Shown: piece after piece, positions 46,640 through 56,672 of the stretch
How the letters are laid out: the number at the start of each line of letters is the position of its first letter
Numbering within the stretch: the first letter of the stretch is position 1
DNA from: Ceratobasidium sp. AG-K
Taxonomy: Eukaryota > Basidiomycota > Agaricomycetes > Cantharellales > Ceratobasidiaceae
Direction of reading: 5' to 3'
Length of the DNA stretch: 64,000 nucleotides
Assembly (NCBI GenBank): GCA_037039685.1
Contig: JAWNGF010000013.1
Coordinates: 269,001 to 333,000, forward strand
The notes under the pieces: generated by a model
Database searches by the model: none
Told to the model about the DNA's origin: nothing
Seen by the model: the letters and a program-made list of their open reading frames with translations, nothing else
Program-made: the position numbers and the translations under genes

Positions 46640-47184
46640 CAATGGGTGTGGCCCCGCAGCGGTCAGTTGGTCAGCTGGTCAGATAGAGCACTGGTTAGAT
46701 AGCGGACACTTGCATCCGACCCAACACTCCGTCACCAAAATCCTCAGACGCTAACGAGCGCCGGTTTGCTCATACGTGCTCGCTTGGGTAAAGGAGCACT
46801 CAGGAGCACCCAAGTGGCTGTGCAATTTGTGCTCCTATACCTAAGCGAGCACGCACAAGTAAATCGGCGCTCATGAGCCCAAAAGAGAACCGACGGATTT
46901 GCTTGAGTCGGCTGATGTGAGTTTTAGTCACTTCGTGCTTTCCGGTGCGAGGCCAGAAATAGATCCAGGGTTTGAGGATATATCCAGTCGCACTCATACG
47001 ATGAGACCTAACCTCGCTTTGGATATTTATGCTTGTATATGGGTAGGTTGCGGAATGTCACGCGTCGGTTGTATGCTTCACTGACAAATTCAGGCAATTC
47101 CATGGAAATTAATTGCACCTTAGGATCTGACTAGTGCTCATCTGACCAACTGGCCATCTGACCACTACGAGGCCGCACCCAATG
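46640..47184. mobile_element. MITE-like element, mirrored copy
   Basis: Inverted copy of 29703-30247, opening CAATGGGTGTGGCC. Confidence 0.6.
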
Positions 47185-49022
47185 ATCACCCCGCCGGCTC
47201 CGGGCGCCTGTCCGTGAACGTTTCTGATAGAGCAGGACGGAGATTTATTTCCTACCGGCTCTTTCCGACCACGCTTTGTACTCAGGAACTGTGTATGTGG
47301 CGCTGTTAACTTGCCGAGCGCTCAGGACCGAACCAGTCCTCTCGACCACTGACTTACCAAAGGCATACATTTGGGTAAGTGAGACAGAAGGTCAGTTACA
47401 AGGTAGTCATCTCTTGATCAAACATCAATAAACTAGTTGAATTCTGCTGCGGCCGTGACCTCGCCTGTTCCGAGTTGAAGCAGTGAGGCGCGTGTTGGTG
47501 CGAATAGCCTAGCCTTGAGCGCAGCAGCACTCCCAAGCGCTCATCAAAATTACCCATTGAGGCCTGTACCCCGTCCAGCAGTGGGCATCTGGGTTCACAC
47601 CCCGACCGGAGGCACCTTGTCTCCATACGGCTCACAAGGTTAATAGTTACGCGCCTCGGTCTAGACTAAATCCAGAATCTCACCCAGAGGGAGTAGGCAT
47701 GAGAGAGAACCTGGCATCTTTGCACCTCTTGAGGCAGCTTAGCTAGCCAGTCTGAGAAAGCGCTTCCAGACGGAGGACTAAACCGACACGTGACTAAAAC
47801 ACACCGCCGTGGGCCACGTTTAGGGAGTAGCATGGACCATCCGCGGATAAGTTCGGGTATCACGTGACAGTGGTTTTCTCAGCATCCTGCTAGTAAAAAT
47901 GAGCTAAAAATGCACAAGAAGAGAGGTTTCCTGTTATTCGTGGCGCCTGCGAGCCCCCAAGCTGTAATATCAACATTTTGGAGAGATATAGAGGGAGTAA
48001 TCCTATCACGTGGTATCCACTTCTCATCCATGCTGCACCCTAGCCACGTTACAGCTGTCACGGTGCTATCTCCCCACGTGTTCAGATGTGCACCGCTCAG
48101 GCGTCTAAGCGCTGGGAGAGCGGTATCTGGTAGGGTACTCGGGTGGGAAGGACCGAAGACCAACTCAAGCTCTTTCAAAAGTTCGAGCGCTTCGGTGCCT
48201 AAATCGAGTGGGGTTTTTCTTTTGGGAATAGACTGTTGAGTGCTACCCTGCTACCTGTATGATCAGACCTAAGTGCGCATCTATTTCCGTAAAATTGAAG
48301 CGCGCAGCGCAGGGAGGCGTGGACGTTTCGCAACCCAGGCGTAAACTTGTAACTTAATTGGATTTAGAGGAGATCAGCTGTCGATCTCGAGGCTGGCTCG
48401 CCTGGTGCACATCACGCATCTTGGCTAAACTCAGAGAATGGCATCCATGAGATACACAGCCATCCACCAAGATTCCGCGACAAGTATGGGCAATTGCAGA
48501 GAAGAACACCAGGGTAAGTATGTAATTGCGCACCATTGGGTTCATTGATTCCATACATGCAGCGGGCGGTCCGCCAACAAAGCAAACTCCAGAACAACAG
48601 AGACGCACGAGAGGGTTGGAACTGTTGGCGTTGCCAGTTAACTAGGGGTACATCGAATTCCTGGAGGGGAAGCAAACATCTCTCGCGCAATGAATGCACT
48701 CCTATCAGGATTGCGGCCATGTGCGCATTGCGTATCGATCAACCAAATGACCTTGAGCGGAATGGGCTTCGACCGGTGCTCAGGATTATGGGATTCCGCA
48801 TAGAATGATCCTACTTATCCGGTGTATGCTTCCACATTGAATTGCACTTAGAATGCGATGACCGAAGATCCTAGGGACGATACACGAACGTGCATATAAT
48901 GCCTACTGCTCTGTCTGTCATTAACCTGACCTATGTCTCTTATTTACTAAGAATCTTTGCCTCCTTTATGAGAGTCAATCGGCTGCAGTATTACCGTGTG
49001 CTTTACTGATGAGCGGGATTGC

Positions 49023-49268
49023 CTCGCTCTACCAAATATCAAAAATGTCGTTTGGGTTGCAAGCTCTCGTAATGGCTGGGACTTTCTCGTCGAGCTCGTG
49101 ACAGCTCGTGAGTGCTCACGAGGTGTTACGAGCCGAAACGAGCCTTTTGCTCGTTGGTCTCCTGAGCGCTTCGGGGCTATCCCGAGCGTTCCGGAGACTG
49201 CCGAGATTGTCCCTGGCATTATGAGACCTCCCGAGCTAAACGAGATTTCTCGTTTTTGGTAGAGCGAG
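49023..49268. mobile_element. CTCG-rich MITE-like element, mirrored copy
   Basis: Inverted copy of 27619-27864, ending GGTAGAGCGAG. Confidence 0.6.
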
Positions 49269-49867
49269 CACACATCAGACCCCCACAAACGACTCAGGCG
49301 GGGCGGCATTTCACACGAAAAACTGGTGAGGGAACAATTTCGTATATGAAGGAAGCTCAACTGCATTCATCGGCTACTGCAGGTTTATAAGAACGCCGAG
49401 GACGGCTCCCATCTTCCCAAACATCATTTAAACTCTCGGTGCATTACCACATCGGCAAGCAGAAACAAATGACTCAATAGATTTCGTGTGGATAAGCTTA
49501 TGATAATCATTCGCCAGGTCGAGGCTCGATCCGCCAGTGCAATTCACTCGAGTGATCATGTGTTTGGCGCCGATTGAATGATGAGCAGTGCCACTTGGAC
49601 GGGCTTATGATACCCGTTTCAAAGACTCTCCCACGCTCGTAACATGATTACCAGTTAGGCTATGGCGCACGAATCCTTGCCGTATCGCGGCGCTGTCCAA
49701 GCCAGCAGGGCATTGACCTGCAATCTGATCATGTATAATGGGTTTCAAGTTGTCCTTATCGTGATCCAGGAACAGTGTCATATAAAATCACCCAGCAGAC
49801 CTCAGCACTACTCACCATCCCTCACACTTTTCCCCTTCGCTTCCTATTGCAAGTTTCCTTCGTAATC

Positions 49868-51528
49868 ATGTCTACTTACGATGTTACTCCCCATTCAAGC
49901 CGTGTCTTACCTGATTCCCCGGTCTCCCCGCTCGCTTGAGTTACATTCACAGCAGTGAGACTGCAAGGAGCAGACCGGCGTCTATGGATGAAGAAAAGCA
50001 CCACTCCAAAGACAACGCCCAGTACTTTGAGCGGACTGATAGGGCCAATCTAGCTAGCGATTTCGACCACGCCATAGAGTTCCCGAACCAATGGGCAAAA
50101 ATACGGTAGGACTCCCTCCTAACACCCATTCAAGTCCATGTTCATTTGGCTTCAAAGATACCATCTCAGGGAACCGGCAGCGGAGTTTTTGGGGGTCAGC
50201 CTTCGCAAGACTTACGTTACTTCGCTCACCAACTAACACCCAAATCCAACTTAGACAATGGTTTTGCTAATTTTCGGTACTGGTGCTGCCTGTCAGGTGA
50301 CTCTCTCCGGCAACACGGCCGTCTCGTCTAGCCCCAAAGGAGTGAGTGTGACCTGCGATCCACATCCACGGACAATTCACTCTGATGTAGGACTACCTTT
50401 CCGTCTCCTTTGGCTGGGCCGTTGGCATCGCGCTCGGAGTATGGGTTTCGAGCGGTATTTCCGTGAGTTCATTAAGTTTCAGAGTGGCATGTGGTGTCTC
50501 AAACATCCTTCCAGGGCGGACATATAAACCCTGCGGTCACATTGGTTCAGGCTATCTTCCGCGGCTTTTCTTGGAAGAAGGTCCCCGCCTATATCCTTGC
50601 CCAAACACTAGGAGCTTGCACGGGTGCTGGTCTTGTCTACGCCAACTACCATCGGGCTATCGACTTGTTCGAGGGCGGACAAGGTACCCGGACCGTGCCA
50701 GGAACTGCCTCGTTGTTTGCAACCTTCCCGGTAGGGTTTTATTCGATCAGTTGGACCAATGCTTACTCAAATTGATTATGCCCTAGGTTGCCTATCTCTC
50801 TAAAGGTGAGGAATCCTACATGTGCCATTTTCAATGAAACTCCGTGCTTATCTATACCTATACATAGTCCAATGCTTCTTTTCGGAAGTTCTGGGCACAG
50901 CTCTCCTTCTCCTTGTGATTTTCGCTGTGACCGATAAACACAATGGTGCTCCTCCCAGTGGCCTCGTTCCACTTGTTCTATTTCTCACTATTCTTGGTGA
51001 AGCCGCTTGCCTCGGGATGCAAACCGGGTGCGCTATAATGCTTGTAAATTATATGCCCAACCAGTACTAAGCATTTGACTAGCTTCGCGCTTAACCCTGC
51101 TCGCGATCTTGGTCCTCGACTAATGTGCTGGATGGCCGGTTACGGCCGCGAAGGTAGGCTTAAATCATTTCCTTTGAGAGCCGTTCAATAACGCTTGGGA
51201 TGGGATAGTATGGAACTACCGTGGCCAATATTGGCTCTACACCCCCATCGTGAGTACCTGACGGAACCGAGTTATCAAACCGGCTAACAATCCATTTTAG
51301 ATTGGACCAATCGTAGGAGCCGTCCTAGCCGCAATTGTTTACGATGGATTCATATTCACCGGCTCGGAGAGCGTCTTCAATAAGCCGTGAGCAATTCAGG
51401 GACCCTCGAGAGCCGTGTATACTTATAGATACCGCGCATATAGTGATGCACAAGCTCGCCAGCGTCGCGCCCATGCACCTGGTGAAACCACGGGGGAAAC
51501 CATCCCCTCGGGAGTGGATGCAGTTTAG
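49868..51528 (+). pseudogene. Aquaglyceroporin copy C', frameshifted twin of copy C
   Basis: This is the mirrored copy of the gene at 25358-27019, with the same start ([18 protein letters not shown]), exons and pore motifs ([10 protein letters not shown] near 50515, NPARDLGPR near 51095). One C is missing from the C run at 49917-49920 (four instead of five). The frame therefore shifts after codon 18 and meets TGA within a few codons (about 49938). All later exons are still preserved, so the loss is recent or is a homopolymer sequencing error. If real, only the left-arm copy makes protein. Confidence 0.75.
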
Positions 51529-51968
51529 TAATCGTTTCTTCCAATCTGCCTATGCATTTTTTCACGATTGGGGTACTTTATTCCGAGCTCCAGGTGGGTT
51601 GCGGTTTATGAGGGACTGGTCGATTCACCAACTATCGTAAAGTTGGTTGAAGATGCATGCCAACCGTTTCGGCTCGGGTATTTGAGCAAACGATATATGA
51701 TGATGTATGTAGTATAATGACTGTGTCCACGAAAAATCTCATGGTTATAGAAGCCAAATGATCTGAAGTAGCAAACAACTGACACTCAGTACACCCCGAC
51801 CGGCATTGACTCGGAGTAGGTGTGAGTAGAGACATTTCCTCACCTGTTGAAGGAGTAGAAACCAACCAAGTAATACCGGCTGGGAGCATGGTTTGCAGCT
51901 GGTTTGCAACTCCGCACTACCCAATCAACCATATTGAAATTTGCCTCAGCGTGGAGTTGTTAGCTATT

Positions 51969-52525
51969 TGCACCCACAACACTCTGTTGCCCGCCATTCT
52001 GGCTGTCGGGCCCGAACATCGACTCTCGGCCCTAATCAGCTACTTCCATTAGGGGCGACGAAGATTTCAAATACGGACAGATCCTGCGGTGGCGATGGAA
52101 CGGTATGTGGTACGAGTACATTAAGTTCCAACAGGTGTTCTCCATGAGCCCTGTGAAGGACGCAGATAAGGTAAAGATCGAAATGAGAGGTACTCCAAAA
52201 CTTGCAGGGAAGCAGCCGAGTACTTCTAACGACCCGTTGAACACTTGTCAACTGACCTTGGTCGAGGTCAGGTATTCGAACTGCATGTAACTGCCCGAGC
52301 CCAATACGTTGGAGCCCCTCGACTAGCTAACATACTTACACAGCTCTGCGTACGCAGTCATCGGATTTGATTAGACAAGCCAAGTAAAAGCAAAAATGTG
52401 CCAGATTCGAGAAAGGGGTGTCTATCCTGAGAGAAGAGAGTGAACAATAATCTAACGCATACATTCATATGCCTTAGCCTGTATGACTGAATTAGGACTG
52501 AAGCCCCGTGTGTAGGACCCGAATC
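51969..52525. repeat. Diverged outer part of the right arm
   Basis: Inverted, diverged match to 24391-24917, ending at the copia target GAATC (52521-52525). It contains the partner of the coding-like remnant (GQILRWRWNGMWYEYIKFQQ, about 52075-52135). Confidence 0.6.
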
Positions 52526-52763
52526 TATTGAAATGTATATAAAAGAGATAAAAGAAATGTTATAAACAAGTGACTATATACAAAGAGAAGAGAGAGAAAG
52601 ATGATGAGAACAGCATGCAGAGCACACCTTATATACCCTACAGTAAAGTGTTGAGTATATGCTAGTACCTACTACGCTTTGCTCAATTGCTATTGCTCAT
52701 AGGTACTGGTAAGTCCTCACACATTTGTTATGTATATACATTCAGTACTTATCTATTTCAACA
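52526..52763 (-). repeat. Copia 3' LTR
   Basis: 238 bases, closely similar to 4896-5133. The outer flank is GAATC at 52521-52525. Confidence 0.88.
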
Positions 52764-52774
52764 CTCCCCCTCAA
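52764..52774 (-). other. Copia polypurine tract
   Basis: TTGAGGGGGAG on the minus strand directly abuts the 3' LTR. It is the expected plus-strand primer. Confidence 0.75.
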
Positions 52775-52835
52775 TTGAGTAAGTGTTAAAAAGATTACAA
52801 GCAGAAATAGAAATTATCGGCATACAGAAAGCAGA

Positions 52836-55409
52836 CTAGAGTGACTGTTTGGAAAAGAAAAAAGGAAAAGATAAGGGAATGAATCGGTTCCAAAGGTAGT
52901 TGTCCTTGTTGGCAAAAACTTGTTTGGCAAGGATCGTATTCATGAAATAGTTGAATTGAGTTACTGGTAACACCTTGGTAAATGCATCAGCAAGGTTCTT
53001 GGCTGATTTGACATACATGGTTGAAACGAGTTGGTTCTTGATCACATTGCATACGAAATGGTGCTTGATGTCAATGTGCTTGGCATGAGTGTGGAATTGG
53101 GATTTGACGGTCAGCGTAAGAGCTGCAAGGTTGTTGGAGACAATGAGGGTAGGTGCCACTGAGGGGAACAAGAGTTCCTCAAAGAATTGACACATCCACA
53201 GTGCCTGAGTCATAGCTGAGGTAATTGACATGTACTCAGCTTCCATTGTCAAGAGAGCAACAGTGGATTGCTTCTTGGAGAGCCAAGATACAGCAGTGCC
53301 TCCAAACATAAAAAAGTTGCTGGAAATGGATTTACAATCCATCATGCTCAAAGCAAGATCCGCATTGGCATGGCTGACTTTGCCAATTGTGGTTTTGAGA
53401 TTCTTGCAGCAATAAGTAAGACCTAAAAAGGAAGTACCCTTAAGGTATTGAAGAATGTTCTTGACAGCTCTAACATGGGGAGGTCCTTAGCAAGAATTGA
53501 ATTGGGATAGGTAGGTGATGGTATAGGCAATGTCTGGACATGTGCACACAGCCACATACATGAGCTTGCCAATCATGGTTTGGTAAGGGTAGTGAGGATG
53601 AGTGCCGACATGTTGGGTAAGGGATGTATGTGGGCTCATTGGGATGTTGAGTGGGTAGGAATTGACTAGACCAGCAAGTTTGATTATAGAGTAAATATAT
53701 GCAGTCTGTTTCAGTACAAGGGTGCGCTCAGATTGATAGTGTTTGATCTGGATGCCTAGGAAGTGTTGCAGAGGGCCAAGGTTGCACATTTTGAACTTGG
53801 TAGTAAGTGTTGTGACCCAAGGCCCCTCCAATGGACTTTGTCTCCAGGTTGCTTGTCTTGTGTCTCCTTTGTTCTGCTTTCCTTTGTGTGCACTTCCTTT
53901 GTGTCTGGTTTCTTTGTTCTTGCACAGCCTTAAGCTGCTTCCTTTTCCTTTTTGTCTTGCAACTTCCTTTCTTGGCATGTCATGTTCCTTTATAGGACAT
54001 GATTCATAGAGCTCTCTGATTGGATAGTTTGTATGACTTGTTTCTTGGCATGAGTATGACTCATGCCTTTTCTGAATATATAATGAGGCAACAACAAGCA
54101 TGGTATCCCCATCTTGTTTTGCCTTGTCATTTCCCCAACAAACAGTCCCTCACTGGGTTTCCCTCAGGGTTACCTTGGATCCTCAGGCCTCAGCACCATT
54201 CACAGTCTACAGTTCATAGCACTTTGGGTGCCAAGTCTCTCTAAGTCTTGACTTGGGCAACACACAGATACAGTCAGCAACCATTATAGTGTTGGGTTGT
54301 GACAGTAAGCTTGCAAACAATGGAGTCAGTGCACTCTGGGGATGTGATGACAATGGAGTTGTTGACATGAATAGCAATTATTGCTGTCTGGACAGTTCTG
54401 AGCTTGTAGCAAATGCAACGGTAAATGCAAGCATTGGAAAGGAGGGGGAATAGCTGAGTGCTTTGAGCTTTTGATCAAGAGTTTGATTCCAGACTCACCC
54501 AGACTGTTTGAGGCCATAAAGCAATTGTTGGAGTCAAAGAACGTCACCAGAGTCATCAGAGTAGTAGGAAATTTGCTCCATAAAGAGCTCTTCCTCAAGG
54601 TTGGCATGTAGGTAGGCTGAAATGACATTGAGTTGATGCATGTCCCAGTTGTAGCAGTTAGCAAGTGCACATAAGATACGAAAGGATTTGAGTTGAAGGA
54701 CAGGGGCACAGGTGTTGTCAAAGTTTTGACCGGGTTTCTGGGTGTAACCCTAAGCAACTAGTCATGCTTTGTAGCAGGTAATCTTGCCTAGTTTGTTGTG
54801 TTTATGGGCAAGCACCCAGCAGCAGCCTATGACATTGATTGGTTGCTTTAGTTGTGGTGATTTCTCAAAAGCTCCTAGACATACAAGGTTGTCATACTCA
54901 CAATCCATGGCTTTGCGCCATTTCTTGCTTTCCAGGCCAGCAAGTGCTTCTTCAAGCATTGGGTTATTGTTTATAGCTGAAACACAGGCAGCAAATGCCC
55001 AGGCTGGTTTGCCATCAGCAATGTTGTTGACTGAGTCAATTGGCGTGTAATTCAATGTGTAAGTTGTTGCCTCAGGTGTAGGAGGAGGTGTTGGGAGTTT
55101 GGGCAGTGGTACAACCTTGCAGAGACAGTGGAAGTCCTCTGGATGGTAATAGAGGCCTCCAGGAATGCAAGGGATGTCACTGGAGTCCAAGTTGCTAGTA
55201 TCAGCAACCAGTGGCAGCATGTATGCATACAAAGACTCATACTCATTGTTGCTAATGACTGTTGAGTCCAAGCGGAAAGTTGTGAGCTTGTCAATTGTTG
55301 GGAGGGCCACCTGGTCCTTGATCTTGATTTGGATGCTGCTGCGCTCCTTCTCAAGTGAGATGGCCAGCGCATTTGGTTGGCTGCAATGCGTTTGGATGGC
55401 GGGATGAGT
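52836..55409 (-). pseudogene. Copia reverse transcriptase and RNase H, broken
   Basis: Reverse transcriptase begins in 55409-54762 (LEEALAGLESKKWRKAMDCE and then NVIGCCWVLAHKHN). It continues with frameshifts through about 54757-54310, where QQLLYGLKQSG is followed by TGA in place of the usual Arg codon. After the solo LTR, RT resumes as FKMCNLGPLQHFLGIQIKHY and IGKLMYVAVCTCPDIAYTIT (53803-53487). RNase H follows at 53351-52836 (STVALLTMEAEYMSITSAMT and HAKHIDIKHHFV). Several stops and frameshifts make it non-functional. Confidence 0.85.
53808..54304. repeat. Solo LTR inside the copia element
   Basis: A 497-base segment from TGTTGTGACCC to GGGTTGTGACA with the 5-base duplication GTAAG on each side (53803-53807 and 54305-54309). 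Removing it and one GTAAG restores the copia reading frame. No partner element is seen in the window, and it is a different family from the other LTRs here. Confidence 0.85.
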
Positions 55410-55414
55410 CATTG
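55410..55414. other. Target-site duplication of the gypsy element (left)
   Basis: CATTG, repeated at 63107-63111 on the far side of the element. Confidence 0.9.
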
Positions 55415-55865
55415 TGTTGTAAGCTACTTCTTGGTGGCTATGGAACAAGCCGCGAGGGAGAGTGGACAGCACTAAGACCTAAGTGACCTCTTGAACCGCA
55501 ACACACTTAAGTGTCTGTAGGCTCTAAAGGGTAGGGGTGGTTCTAAGTGTCACTCAAAGGGGATGTTTTGACAAGACAAAACAAACTGGGGTTACCAGGC
55601 TTGTTGGTCCTCTATATATATTCACAAAGTGGCCAAGTCATACAAGGTGCAGCCACATGAGTCATACAAGACAGCCAGTCAGGAGTGTCCATGTGAGTCA
55701 TGCTGTATTAAACAGACATGACTTGTACAAAGCACAGCCACGTTACACAATGTAACAGAATAACCACAAGAAGGTGGCAACGCGGCGAACAGGAACGTAA
55801 CACAAAGAAGGAGACAGGCGGGCAAGACAACAGGCGAGTCCAATGGAGTGAGTTGGCTCACAACA
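55415..55865 (-). repeat. Gypsy 3' LTR
   Basis: 451 bases, TGTTGTAAGC ... TCACAACA on the + strand. It differs from the 5' LTR at about twenty sites, nearly all transitions and many at CG/TG/CA pairs. Confidence 0.9.
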
Positions 55866-55880
55866 TTACTCCCCCCCTAA
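55866..55880 (-). other. Gypsy polypurine tract
   Basis: The minus strand reads TTAGGGGGGGAGTAA next to the 3' LTR, the expected plus-strand primer. Confidence 0.65.
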
Positions 55881-55907
55881 GAGTCTGTTTGGGGGACCTG
55901 AACGGAC

Positions 55908-56672
55908 TTACTGTACTGCACAGTCCTTTCCCTTCTGCAGCATATACTCTTCCAACCCCTCTTTGTCCTCCAGGGTCAGGTCAATGGGATTGAAGACGGT
56001 ATTCCCCGGCTCATCCAAGAACTTTTCCCATTCTTCCCAAGTCTCCTCCTTCAACCAGTCCGCCTTGGACCAGTCCAAAACCCTCTTCTGGGCCTCCACA
56101 AACTCCTCATCCCACTGTCGCACATCAGGCTCTGCCTCCTTCTATGCCGACACGTTGGTCTCCTCCTTCCTCCACCAGTAAGGCTCCCATTTGATTTTCT
56201 CCTTCTGGTATCTGCCCCTCTCCATCCTCCAGTTGCTCAGGTCCTTCTTGTAGTTGGCATCCCAAGCGTCGTTCCACCTGGGTCGGAGTGTTGGTGGTCT
56301 TCCATCATAACCGGGTACCCATTTGCTTGAGTATGCTCCCTCTTGCCCCCATTCAACGACTCCGAGCATGTGGGTAGAAAGGAGGACGACCTCCGAGACC
56401 TGGAAGGCGGTGCATCCTCGACAAACAAAGATGTCCTTTTGTAGGAGTTGCATGCATGTTGGCCATTTCTTTCCAACCCACTGGAATTCTCCCAGGTCTG
56501 AGTGTAGGATGTCGTCTGACGCCCTGAAGTGCATTCTGCCCGAGCTCTGTTGCAACCTCTTGAAGACATAGAGGGCGGCCCCACTGTCGAGGACCCTTGC
56601 TGTGGCAAAGGCTGGTCCTTTGAGGACACGGACCAGGTTGTTGGAGATTGTGGAATGGGTGATGGCGGGCAT
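55908..56672 (-). pseudogene. Extra ORF of the gypsy element downstream of pol
   Basis: From ATG 56672 (MPAITHSTISNNLVRVLKGP) a frame of 255 codons runs to TAG/TGA at 55908, broken only by a TAG at 56142-56144. The protein reads FATARVLDSGAALYVFKRLQ, then RMHFRASDDILHSDLGEFQW, a CRGC pair, and a Trp-rich charged end (KWEPYWWRKEE and DWLKEETWEEWEKFLDEPGN). No family is recognised. It starts beyond the chromodomain, in a frame distinct from pol, in the position where some LTR elements carry an env-like or accessory gene. No membrane segment or signal peptide is seen, so env is unlikely. Alternatives are an accessory nucleic-acid-binding protein or a captured host gene. Confidence 0.7.

Larger units (their letters stand above)
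44910..51968 (-). repeat. Right arm of the giant inverted repeat
   Basis: Near-identical inverted copy of 24918-31974. Beyond 51968 the match continues at lower identity to 52525, where the copia element is inserted. Small differences from the left arm include A11 instead of T8/A8 near 46436-46446, C4 instead of C5 at 49917-49920, and scattered single substitutions. Confidence 0.95.
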
